DNA of 21,699 nucleotides from the NCBI RefSeq assembly GCF_000003815.2, contig NC_049982.1, positions 2,876,929 through 2,898,627 of the forward strand, in the 5' to 3' direction. The notes under the pieces are model-generated. The model was not told where the DNA came from. It searched no databases and saw only the letters and a list, made by a program, of their open reading frames with translations. Shown here piece by piece: positions 1 through 7,701 of this stretch. The DNA comes from Branchiostoma floridae. Its lineage: Eukaryota; Chordata; Leptocardii; Amphioxiformes; Branchiostomatidae. Both the position numbers and the translations under genes were made by a program. The first letter of the stretch is position 1; every line of letters begins with the position of its first letter.

Positions 1-589
1 GAAACGTATCGTGCGATCCCGGTGCGACCCAGATTAAATAAGACTATAAAAACAAATCGAAGTTCTGCTGCAGTACCAAGGTCAAACACCAAGGGCCCCA
101 AAATCGACCTTGATCTTTGTCTTTCCAACACCTACCCACATATCAAATTTCATTACAATCCTTGCAGAGGTTCTAAAGTTATGCTGACCACAAATATCCG
201 GAAACACAGACAGACACACACACAAACACAGAGACAGACACGCCAAAAACTATACCTTCATTTTCTATGTAGGTTATAAAACCGTATAGCGCAATAAAAT
301 CGTGCGGTCGCAGCGAGGTCGCCACGAGGTCTCAGCGGGGTCGCAGAGAGGTTCTAGTGAGGTCGCAGGGAAGTCGCTGCCCTCGTGGAATGAGATTTTA
401 ATATTGGCAATAAAAAACCTGGTGATGTTGTTTTTCTTTTGGTTGCTAGCTTAGCCAAGGGGAATGTTGCCAAGGGGAAAGCAAATGTTTACATACTTTT
501 GAATAATATATACCTTTAACATGGATGCAAAAGTGTGCCTTTCTCTTATCTATTTTTTGTAACCGATTGTCTTCGTAACTTTGCCAAAG
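1..589. other. Non-coding sequence left of first kringle exon
   Basis: I see no exon here that I can support. There is a short CA/ACAGAC-rich tract at about 205-242 and a run of degenerate GTCGCAG-type repeats at 301-382. It is probably intron of the kringle-lectin gene, because the exon at 590 begins in phase 1 and therefore needs an upstream exon. The pyrimidine-rich stretch at about 536-585 serves as the splice acceptor tract. Confidence 0.6.
301..382. repeat. Degenerate short tandem repeat (aggtcgcag-like)
   Basis: About seven imperfect copies of an 11-12 base unit resembling aggtcgcagcg lie in a row. Units vary by substitutions and small indels. Function is unknown. A GC-rich sequence of similar flavour (cgcagcgacgtcgccgcc) lies at about 8732-8749 in another intron, so this may be a dispersed family. 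Confidence 0.55.
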
Positions 590-814
590 AGTGTGTGGAA
601 GGGTCCGGAGCAACCTACCGCGGGACCGTGGCCGTGACCAAGTCAGGCACGCCGTGTCAGCGATGGGACAGCACCTCGCCCCACAAGCCCAGCTACAAGC
701 CGCCGGATGGTAAAGATCACAACTACTGCCGCAACCCCTCCAGAGCAGCCATGCCCTGGTGCTACACCACTGACCCTGGGAAGAGATGGGAGTACTGTGA
801 CATACAACCATGCG
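590..814 (+). CDS. Kringle domain exon 1
   Basis: A 225-nt symmetric phase 1-1 exon encodes one complete kringle of 75 residues. The acceptor follows tttgccaaag and the donor is G|gtaaag. All six kringle cysteines are visible in order: EC at the start, TPCQRW, NYCRNP, PWCYT, EYC and the final PC. Family landmarks YRGT, CQRW, SPHKP, NYCRNP and RWEYCD are present. Kringles are triple-disulfide binding modules of extracellular proteins such as plasminogen and ROR receptors. In lysine-binding kringles an acidic pair follows NYCRNP; here the sequence is NPSRAAMPW with no acidic residue, so classical lysine binding is unlikely. It shares about 77% of residues (58/75) with the next kringle exon, which points to tandem exon duplication. 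Confidence 0.93.
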
Positions 815-939
815 GTAAAGTTTGACAGTTATTTGTCTACTCGCTGACTCGACGTGAGCATTGCAAAAAAAACTGGTTAGGTCATGATATATCAGACTTT
901 TTTTCCTTGCACAAAACCAGGCGTCTCAAAGAACAACAT

Positions 940-1065
940 TTTGGCAGTAGTGTGGGTATTTCACTGGTTAGCGGCCTCTGGAACTAAAAGCGTTGAGTCC
1001 AATTTCGGCTGGAAAGGGTTTAATTAATACAGTCCTTAGGGCGGGACGTTAAGCCGTGGTCCACT
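940..1065 (+). repeat. tRNA-derived SINE-like fragment in the inter-kringle intron
   Basis: A tRNA-like head (ggttagcggcctctgga, then gttgagtccaatttcgg resembling a degraded B box) is followed by a conserved-looking block with the short inverted pair ggac/gtcc around gttaagccgtg. A related head with a better B box lies at 5271-5335. The downstream block resembles, from memory, the central domain of widespread animal SINEs; this was not verified. Confidence 0.4.
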
Positions 1066-1561
1066 GTTAATTGTGCTTGTCGGAAAGAGCTAGGGGAATT
1101 TACCGGTACAACAAAGCTGTAGATCTGTCTTCTCTGTCACAGCTCGAGTGAAAGAGTCTTCCGTGATCTAAACTGGATCAATTTCACTTTTTTGGTAACT
1201 TACCTAGTCAATGACGTGATGGGACTTACGGAAGGCAGGCCGCTACACCTTTCTTAGATAGAGAGAAATATGTTTTTAAAGAAAAGGTTTATATCTCTTG
1301 AGAATGGGAAATGTCAAGACACAAGCAAGACTTAGGTCCTATCGAATGTTAACGCGAACAGTGCAAAGAACTACGTACAAAACCTACCATCCGTACATCT
1401 ATGTTTTAATCCGCAGCAAAGGTCTATCCGAGCTTATTTATGGAAAAACAAGAAAAGCAATGAGGTTTAAAGTAACATTTAACAAATGTCATATGATACT
1501 TGCTTTCCTTTACAACTTGTTCCAACAACTAATTCTTTTTGGTGGCGGTTTCTACCTGCAG

Positions 1562-1786
1562 AATGCCGCATGGGAAAAGGGACGTCCTACCGCGGGACCG
1601 TGGCCGTGACCAAGTCAGGCAAAACCTGTCAGCGCTGGGACAGCAAATCTCCCCACAAGCCGTACCACAAGCCGAAAGATCGCAAAGACCACAACTACTG
1701 CCGCAACCCGGACGGAGTAGCCATGCCCTGGTGCTACACCACTGACCCCGGGAAGAGATGGGAGTACTGTGACATACCGGGATGCG
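1562..1786 (+). CDS. Kringle domain exon 2
   Basis: A second 225-nt phase 1-1 kringle exon. The acceptor is ttctacctgcag and the donor is G|gtaagt, a perfect match to consensus. The six cysteines lie in EC, KTCQRW, NYCRNP, PWCYT, EYC and GC. The block from [11 protein letters not shown] and most of the C-terminal half are the same as in the first kringle, while the segment around [11 protein letters not shown] differs. NPDGVAMPW keeps the first acidic residue of the lysine-site region but not the second, so lysine binding is doubtful. Because the exon is symmetric it can be duplicated or skipped without breaking the frame, which fits the exon-shuffling mode of kringle evolution. The next recognised coding exon is nearly 5 kb downstream. 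Confidence 0.93.
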
Positions 1787-1901
1787 GTAAGTTCCTCCCT
1801 TCATAATGCGGGCTTAGTGTCTACCAAGTCAGCGTGGTTACTTCGAATTCTGTTATTTATTTTTTATTTTTATTTATTGGTTTGGCTGCAACGAACACAC
1901 A

Positions 1902-1950
1902 GCCAGGGCTGCCCAACTAGCCTATGGCTATTACAAAGGGCTAGCCCTGC
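1902..1950. repeat. Short imperfect inverted repeat
   Basis: Cagggct at 1904-1910 pairs with agccctg at 1943-1949, with an inner tagcc/ggcta pair. It is probably a fragment of a dispersed repeat. Confidence 0.35.
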
Positions 1951-2071
1951 TGACAAACACATAAACAATTCTGTTTCCCTTATGTTTGTACTAGGAGTAT
2001 GTAAAGCGTCACTTCTTGCAAACCAATCCATATGAGCTTTAGGCTAATTGGTTTCCCTCCACACGGGAAGT

Positions 2072-2079
2072 GAGCATTA
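2072..2079. repeat. Left target-site duplication of the DNA transposon
   Basis: GAGCATTA occurs directly outside the left terminal repeat and again at 4512-4519 outside the right one. A ninth matching base (g at 2080 and 4520) may be chance, because 4520 is also the first base of the neighbouring MITE. Confidence 0.75.
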
Positions 2080-2218
2080 GAGCTATGTCCAGTATCAGGG
2101 TGAAGTGCACGAAGTTAGGGTGTACGAAGTTGTACGAAGTTGTACGAAGTTACAACCGTTTCCCACTGGCTTTGATGCTATATCAGGAGTCACAGATGAC
2201 GTCAAAACATTTATTGGA

Positions 2219-2600
2219 TGACGTAATCTAACTTCGTATAGTAGGCAGGGTAGGGTGTCAAGTGTACGAACTTGTCCGAAGTTGTGCAAAGTTACGTGAC
2301 GTCATCTAACTTCGTACAGTAGGCAGGGTAGGGCGGCATGTGTGCGAAGTTGTCCTAAGTTGTGCAAAGTTACGTGACGTCATCTAACTTCGGACAGTGG
2401 GCAGGGTAGGTCAACAAGTGTGCAAAGTTGTCCTAAGTTGTGCAAAGTTACGTGACGTCATCTAACTTTGGACAGTGGGCAGGGTAGGTCAACAAGTGTG
2501 CGAAGTTGTCCTAAGTTGTGCAAAGTTACGTGACGTCATCTAACTCTGGACAGTGGGCAGGGTAGGGCGGCATGTGTACGAATTTGTCCAAAGTTAATTA
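2219..2600. repeat. Left subterminal tandem array, 78-bp unit, about 5 copies
   Basis: The word tgacgtcatctaac recurs at 2297, 2375, 2453 and 2531 with an exact 78-bp period, and a diverged copy starts at 2219. Each unit carries an acttcg/gaagtt motif and a gcagggtagg block. Four copies contain the palindrome TGACGTCA, the consensus cAMP-response/ATF-type site. This is typical of the repetitive subterminal regions that bind transposase in several DNA transposon families; that role is inferred. Confidence 0.85.
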
Positions 2601-2745
2601 ATACATAGTAAAAACGTATATATGTGTAAATAAGATACACACCACTCACGCATATAAACAAATAAAATATAGATGCACATTAATCAGCACAAAATCAATG
2701 TTCATGCATTGTAAAAATTTTCATTTATTTCACTTTTTTTTGTCT

Positions 2746-2751
2746 TTTATT
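2746..2751 (-). terminator. Candidate poly(A) signal for the minus-strand transposon gene
   Basis: AATAAA on the minus strand, about 200 bases past the stop codon at 2955-2957. Another lies at 2724-2729. The region is AT-rich, so a chance match is possible. Confidence 0.3.
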
Positions 2752-2954
2752 TCTCCTCTTAACGTTCGTTTTAACAATGCGCACAAAATAATTTAAGCTC
2801 ACTCTTAATATTATATTTCCCTTTTTTTACGTCACTTCTAAATACAAGTACCTGAAAACATCTGCCTTATCTATTTATAAACTACATGTATTGCAGTCAT
2901 CTTTCACTACTTTGTATCATAAGAAGTAGTAGTTGTTATGTTATTCCTTGTAAT

Positions 2955-3843
2955 TTAACAATTAATTGAAGTACTTCCACCATTTAGTACATAAGTAAAC
3001 CCAGCAGACGGACTACCACTGTCCGTATGGTCTTTCCGCAACTTCGTGTAAACATCAGTCACAAGTTCTTGAATCCATTTACAGATAGTAGATTTCCCAG
3101 CGCCTGCCAAGACAACAGGTAAATGTCATTTTGATCCCCGCTAATAGATGTTTAAAAAGAATAGAACAAATGAAATAAAAGCAGCCGTGGCGCAATACAG
3201 AGATTGAAAAACGACACCATTCTACGAACGCATTCCAGGTTCGAATTTAAAAAAAAAAACACCTGAGCAAATGACGTAAATGTCTGTTGGTGACGTTAAG
3301 CAAAAGAATGTTCGACAAGGTATGGTTCTAGAAATGACGGTTGTAAATTTTGAACATATAACGTTATATATACATTGAATCAAACGTTTGATTTGAAACA
3401 ATAAAAAAGGTGTTTAGAAGTAAATCTACCTGTTGGCAGACAGATGGCTGTCCACAGAAGAACATTTTCCCTCCATTTGGTGTCAGGTGGAGAGACTTGT
3501 GCATGGCTTACAGCAAAAGCCGCGACCGTGATAAGGCTATATAAAACAGCCACCGTTGGCACGCACAAAACAGATGCAACAGCACAACATCCCTGTGAAG
3601 AATAAGACAAATCTTAATAAAGATAAGTAATCTGCATTCTGATAAAAAATATGTTGTTTTGTAAGATGTAACTTCTAAAGAATAGAAGATTTATGAATCA
3701 AAAGTCAGAACTCAAAACATATCAAGGTGCGATTAATACGACTAACCCACCTGAACAAGTTCTTCCGGAAAATCCTTCCAGTCAAACTCGACTTTCCAGG
3801 ACGAATGGAGATCTGTAGCCTTCAAAGATTTACTGCACGCCAT
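2955..3843 (-). CDS. DUF3987-like P-loop protein fragment in the transposon
   Basis: Three exons on the minus strand: 3843-3751 (ATG, 31 codons, ends ELVQ at phase 0), 3592-3430 (54 codons, phase 0 to 1) and 3103-2955 (stop TAA at 2957-2955), giving 134 residues. Introns of 158 and 326 bp have GT..AG ends; the first acceptor is cttattcttcacag. The order is FDWKDFPEELV, a hydrophobic helical stretch (CCAVASVLCVPTVAVLYSLI onward), KWRENVLLW, then AICLPTG|AGKSTICKW, where the second splice completes a Walker A motif. From memory this layout (FP.., helical bundle, W..NLW, P-loop) matches the N-terminal part of DUF3987, a family linked to phage primase/helicase-type proteins. The hydrophobic stretch could instead be a membrane helix. 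The protein stops about 42 residues after the P-loop lysine-serine, with no Walker B, so it looks truncated. Confidence 0.55.
3178..3370. repeat. Internal repeat, copy 1 (in intron 2 of the minus-strand gene)
   Basis: A diverged direct copy of 3908-4110. Shared words include agccgtggcg, ttgaaaaacgacacc, acgcattcc, ggttcgaatt (B-box-like), acacctgag, tgacgtaaa and ttctaraaatgac. It may be a tRNA-related SINE or a promoter duplication within the transposon. Confidence 0.65.
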
Positions 3844-3907
3844 GATATGATATAATATTGTCCGTAAATCCCCCGTTAAAAAAGTCTATTTCGTCAAAGA
3901 CACGGAC

Positions 3908-4110
3908 TAAAAAGTAGCCGTGGCGACTTCATCGCCACACGGTTTCAAACTGTTAGACTGAAAAACGACACCGTTCGAAGAACGCATTCCGGTTTCGAAT
4001 TACGAAAACACCTGAGTTAGTGACGTAAACGTCAGATTGTGACGTCTAAGAAGATGAGAACATTAGAAGAAAGGTTCTAAAAATGACAGTTGAGACATTT
4101 GAACGTAACA
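3908..4110. repeat. Internal repeat, copy 2 (upstream of the minus-strand ATG)
   Basis: The partner of 3178-3370. It lies immediately upstream of the minus-strand start codon, so copy 1 could be a duplicated promoter-proximal segment that ended up in intron 2. Confidence 0.65.
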
Positions 4111-4136
4111 CAGAAAACTTGTAGACGCGTAGTGGA

Positions 4137-4147
4137 GTATATATATC
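4137..4147 (-). promoter_or_regulatory. TATA-like box upstream of the transposon gene
   Basis: TATATATA reads on both strands, about 300 bp upstream of the minus-strand ATG. It lies between the internal repeat and the TGACGTCA array and could drive the cargo gene. Sequence match only. Confidence 0.3.
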
Positions 4148-4203
4148 GCCAAAGTCAAGCTAGGCGACATCTTCCTAGGAATACGCGACCTGATCAGTAC
4201 ACG

Positions 4204-4440
4204 CGGCTGACTGTCCAAAGTTTAGATGACGTCATGGTTAGCGTGACGTCATAACTTCGGACAAGTTCGTACAACTCCGTACACCACCCGGCTGACTGTC
4301 CAAAGTTTAGATGACGTCATGGTTAGCGTGACGTCATAACTTCGGACAAGTTCGTACAACTCCGTACACCACCCGGCTGACTGTCCAAAGTTTAGATGAC
4401 GTCATAACTTCGGACAAGTTCGTACAACTTTGGACAACTT
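4204..4440. repeat. Right subterminal tandem array, 85-bp unit, about 2.7 copies
   Basis: Cggctgactgtccaaag recurs at 4204, 4289 and 4374, a period of 85 bp. The first two copies are nearly identical. Each of these contains two TGACGTCA palindromes; the third is shortened and has one. Words match the left array in reverse orientation. Confidence 0.85.
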
Positions 4441-4511
4441 TGGACAACTTCAGACATCTAACTTAACTTAGGACAACTTCGTGCATTTCACCCTGATACT
4501 GGACATGGGTG

Positions 4512-4519
4512 GAGCATTA
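4512..4519. repeat. Right target-site duplication of the DNA transposon
   Basis: GAGCATTA matches 2072-2079. Its last three bases also serve as the TTA target duplication of the adjoining MITE. Confidence 0.75.
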
Positions 4520-5044
4520 GGCCACAGCAAGTAAATTTTATGGATGGCATCCTCCGCAGACTGCAAAAATAGTGCGATAGGGCGAAAAAAAACAAGATTG
4601 GTGAAAAAAAACAAGATGGCTATATTTTCAAAAATAGTCACCATTAAGTTGTGATGACTGTTGTAACAAGAATTAAAGGGACTAAACACGGTATCAGAGC
4701 CAAAAAGACATTTATTCATTCCTGTATTCAAGACATGTACTGGACCAGGTGTGGTAAAATTGACACTAGTGTGGTAGACTGGCATCACCAACAAAGTTGG
4801 TAACCACACTCGTGGCTTCCATATTGGTGTCACTTTTACAACTACAGTCCCGGGTACCTCGCAAGTGTCACTACGTATACAAGTACAATTATTAGGCTAC
4901 AACACAACATATTTGCTCATTTTGGTACTTAATCGTCATGTTTACCATCCCTGCAAAGGAAAAAAAATTCTTGCTTTTTTTCTGAAATCAGGCGAAAATT
5001 ATTGCGCGCGCTGATGCCATCCATAAAATTTACTTGCTGTGGCC
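4520..5044. mobile_element. MITE with perfect 32-bp terminal inverted repeats
   Basis: 4520-4551 and 5013-5044 are exact reverse complements, beginning GGCCACAGC and ending GCTGTGGCC. The element is flanked by TTA on both sides (4517-4519, 5045-5047). A TTA/TAA duplication and GG-starting ends fit the PIF/Harbinger superfamily. It has no coding capacity that I can see. Perfect inverted repeats suggest recent insertion. Confidence 0.8.
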
Positions 5045-5267
5045 TTACTAGTGTATTACATGTAACCAGCTGTAGGCCCGCGTCACACTGCGCAAGGAAA
5101 ACTCGTGATGACGAACCGAGGTCCATTTCATTGCACTGCTAGATACCCGACAACTGACCTGGCACTCACTCTCTATTTCCCAGCCATTGCTGTAAGCGGA
5201 GGCCTGAAGCAAAGAGAGAGAGGCTTCATTTATAGAACATTCTGTTTACAAGTAGCATGCATATTTG

Positions 5268-5335
5268 CAGGTCGGTGGTAATTAGCGGCCTTGTCCTGGA
5301 ACTACAAGTCGTGAGTTCGATTCCGGCGATGCCGC
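5268..5335 (+). repeat. tRNA-derived SINE head
   Basis: Ggtggtaattagcggcc followed by gagttcgattcc (5313-5324) resembles A- and B-box Pol III promoter elements at tRNA-like spacing. It is related to the fragment at 961-1010. It is directly followed by the foldback at 5357. Confidence 0.5.
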
Positions 5336-5356
5336 TCTCCCGACATGCACGCTACA

Positions 5357-5535
5357 GCCCCCTTTACAAATCAAGAATTTAGCTTGGCCGAGTTGTCAGC
5401 GAGCTCATAATTACGAGGAGGTATGACCCTGATGCCGACGAAGAAACTCTGCCATTTGTTCGTAGGCATGCCTCCTCGTAATTTAGAGCTCGCTGACAAC
5501 TCGGCCGAGCTAAATTCTTGATTTGTAAACGGGGC
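5357..5535. repeat. Foldback repeat, about 69-bp arms, 41-base loop
   Basis: 5357-5425 and 5467-5535 are near-perfect reverse complements. Shared words include tttacaaatcaagaattta, gccgagttgtcagcgagctc and ttacgaggagg. The loop is 5426-5466. It lies 25 bases before the assembly gap, so the hairpin may have helped break the assembly. Confidence 0.85.
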
Positions 5536-5560
5536 TTTAAATGGACTTACCGGAAAGCGT

Positions 5561-5660
5561 NNNNNNNNNNNNNNNNNNNNNNNNNNNNNNNNNNNNNNNN
5601 NNNNNNNNNNNNNNNNNNNNNNNNNNNNNNNNNNNNNNNNNNNNNNNNNNNNNNNNNNNN
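5561..5660. other. Assembly gap (100 N)
   Basis: Exactly 100 N, the usual placeholder for a gap of unknown size. Exons of the kringle-lectin gene could be missing here. Confidence 0.99.
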
Positions 5661-5783
5661 CCGTAAAACTGTATATACGATCTGTCTTCTATGTCCCGAC
5701 CAGCGGAAGAATGACAGCTAAACTGGATAATCAATTATTTACTGTAGTACGTCCAGATGTGATCTGGTGTCTTCTACGATTCT

Positions 5784-6723
5784 GTGATTCTGAAGGTGTG
5801 ATGTTCCATGTAGGGGACTCAATGGGAGATGTGATTCCGATGTTGTGATGTTCCATGTAGGGGACTCAATGGGAGACGTGATTCCGAAGTTGTGATGTTT
5901 CATGTAGGGGACTCAATGGGAGATGTGATTCCGATGTTGTAATGTTTCATGTAGTGGACTCAATGGGAGACGTGATTCCGATGTTGTGATGTTTCATGTA
6001 GGGGACTCAATGGGAGATGTGATTCCGAAGTTGTGATGTTCCATGTAGGGGACTCAATGGGAGATGTGATTCCAAAGTTGTGATGTTTCATGTCGGGGAC
6101 TCAATGGGAGATGTGATTCCGATGTTGTAATGTTTCATGTAGTGGACTCAATGGGAGATCTGATTCCGATGTTGTAATGTTTCATGTAGTGGACTCAATG
6201 GGAGATCTGATTCCGATGTTGTAATGTTTCATGTAGTGGACTCAATGGGAGACGTGATTCCGATGTTGTGATGTTTCATGTAGGGGACTCAATGGGAGAT
6301 CTGATTCCGATGTTGTAATGTTTCATGTAGTGGACTCAATGGGAGACGTGATTCCGATGTTGTGATGTTTCATGTAGTGGACTCAATGGGAGATCTGATT
6401 CCGATGTTGTAATGTTTCATGTAGTGGACTCAATGGGAGACGTGATTCCGATGTTGTGATGTTTCATGTAGGGGACTCAATGGGAGATGTGATTCCGATG
6501 TTGTGATGTTCCATGTAGGGGACTCAATGGGAGATGTGATTCCAAAGTTGTGATGTTTCATGTCGGGGACTCAATGGGAGATGTGATTCCGATGTTGTAA
6601 TGTTTCATGTAGTGGACTCAATGGGAGATGTGATTCCGATGTTGTAATGTTTCATGTAGTGGACTCAATGGGAGATGTGATTCCGATGTTGTGATGTTCC
6701 ATGTAGGGGACTCAATGGGAGAC
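5784..6723 (+). repeat. 47-bp minisatellite, 20 copies, no indels
   Basis: The block ggactcaatgggaga recurs with an exact 47-bp period: the first g of the gggg/gtgg word is at 5813 and the last at 6706, which is 19 x 47 apart. Variation is by substitution only (gtagggg or gtagtgg, agatgt, agacgt or agatct, ccgatg, ccgaag or ccaaag). A 10-unit (470-bp) higher-order duplication is visible: ccaaagttg at 6073 and 6543 with nearly identical flanks. The last copy runs directly into the lectin exon. Confidence 0.97.
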
Positions 6724-6921
6724 AAGCTGGAAGCATCGACACACTTCAAAGTAGTGAACATCAGGAAGACGGTAGCCGACGCGAAGGCCTACTGCCAGGC
6801 TGAGGAGAACGGACATCTGGCGGACGTCAGCAGTCTGATGGTCCACAACTTCCTGATGAAAACTATCCAGGAGCACGGCAATACGAACCAGGACTACTGG
6901 GTCGGCCTACATGATACGACG
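6707..6921 (+). CDS. C-type lectin-like domain, N-terminal half exon
   Basis: Encodes the first half of a C-type lectin fold: FKVVNIRKTVADAKAYCQAE (first core cysteine), GHLADVSS, a helix (VHNFLMKTIQEHG) and the signature DYWVGLHD (WIGL motif). The donor is ACG|gtatgt at 6921, phase 0. The start is uncertain. The acceptor I prefer is catgtag|gg in the last minisatellite copy (exon from 6707), because it gives phase 1, the phase left by the kringle exons. Its pyrimidine tract is poor. The N-terminal cysteine pair of long-form lectins is not seen (STHFK where CYK is usual), so this is a short-form domain or the extreme N-terminus lies elsewhere. Confidence 0.8.
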
Positions 6922-6977
6922 GTATGTACGACTAGTATTTACCAGTGGTGTGCAATGCTGGGGCAAGATACAGGCAT

Positions 6978-7077
6978 AGTGGCGTACAATGCTACGGTAG
7001 GATACAAGCCCAGTAGGCTAGTGGCGTACAATGCTACGGTAGGATACAAGCCCAGTAGGCTAGTGGCGTACAATGAA
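6978..7077. repeat. 42-bp tandem repeat, about 2.4 copies, in the lectin intron
   Basis: Agtggcgtacaatgctacgg recurs at 6978 and 7020, and a partial copy begins at 7062. The full copies are identical, so the array is young. It is in frame with the upstream exon by chance (42 = 14 codons) but lies after a good donor. Confidence 0.9.
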
Positions 7078-7520
7078 GGAGTATGATAGAAGCTTCAAAC
7101 GGCACTCTTCAGTACACTTGTGGTCAATACCATAAGTTTAGCACATTCTGATATTTTATCATGTTGTTTCCACGGACAAAACAGCGTAGATAATAATCAT
7201 TCAAGGTAAAATTGTTCAGTAAACTGACATTCATATCCGCATCGTTGAGCAGTAAAGCTTCACAATACCCCCCTAATACCCTAACAAAAGAAAACAGGGA
7301 AATAAATAAAAAAGGAAGAATTTTGGGATGGTCTGTCTGTCTCTATCTGTCTGTATGTGTAAGCGTTGTCTTGATGGATCGCAATGATATTTTGTATGTG
7401 GGTAGTTGGACCTGATGGTCAAGGTCTACTCTTTGCCATCTGGTGGGTGTCCATGGTACTGCAGCTAAACTTCTGTTTTGTATATTTCGTTCTTGACATG
7501 CTATGCGTTCTTTGCTGCAG

Positions 7521-7701
7521 GGAAGCGGTGGCTGGACGTGGGCGGACGGATCTCCCCTGTCCACCTGCAGCTACAAGAACTGGGCCCCCGGAGAGCCGGG
7601 CAACATCGGCGGGCAGCAGTGCGTCATGCTGAAGGCAGCAGAGAGCTTCAAGTGGGACAACGCCGGGTGCAGCGAGATGAAGTACTTCATCTGCCAAACA
7701 G
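7521..7701 (+). CDS. C-type lectin-like domain, C-terminal half exon
   Basis: Acceptor tttgctgcag, donor G|gtaaag, phase 0 to 1. Spliced to the previous exon it reads HDTT-GSGGWTWADGSPL, the expected WIGL-to-loop continuation. It carries NWAPGEPGN, QQC, KWDNAGC and FICQT, supplying core cysteines 2, 3 and 4; an extra cysteine lies in STCSYKNW. In calcium- and sugar-binding lectins the loop reads EPN or QPD and the strand reads WND. Here these are EPG and WDN, so canonical calcium-dependent sugar binding is doubtful. The exon is GC-rich compared with its introns. Confidence 0.92.

Larger units (their letters stand above)
2080..4511 (-). mobile_element. DNA transposon with inverted terminal arrays and a P-loop gene
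   Basis: About 2.43 kb lies between direct copies of GAGCATTA. Near the ends, 2085-2116 and 4475-4506 are reverse complements at 31 of 32 positions, each set 5 bases in from the target duplication. Inside each end is a tandem array (78-bp units on the left, 85-bp units on the right) built from related words such as taacttcg, gtccgaagtt and TGACGTCA, in opposite orientation. A three-exon minus-strand gene occupies the middle. An 8-9 bp duplication fits hAT, P, Merlin or Mutator-type class II elements; the termini do not let me choose. No transposase is recognisable, so it is probably non-autonomous or an internally deleted copy. Confidence 0.8.

Noticed and set aside
446-811. Minus-strand open frame over the first kringle exon (and the similar one at 1529-1804)
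   Set aside because: Antisense shadow of the kringle coding sequence; the + strand has all family cysteines and splice sites.
5784-6723. CRISPR array
   Set aside because: Units are head-to-tail with no unique spacers, and the setting is a eukaryotic intron; it is a minisatellite.
7062-7086. Lectin exon reading through 6921 into the 42-bp repeats to a stop at 7086
   Set aside because: The donor at 6922 is good and the next exon continues the lectin fold exactly; read-through would truncate the domain.
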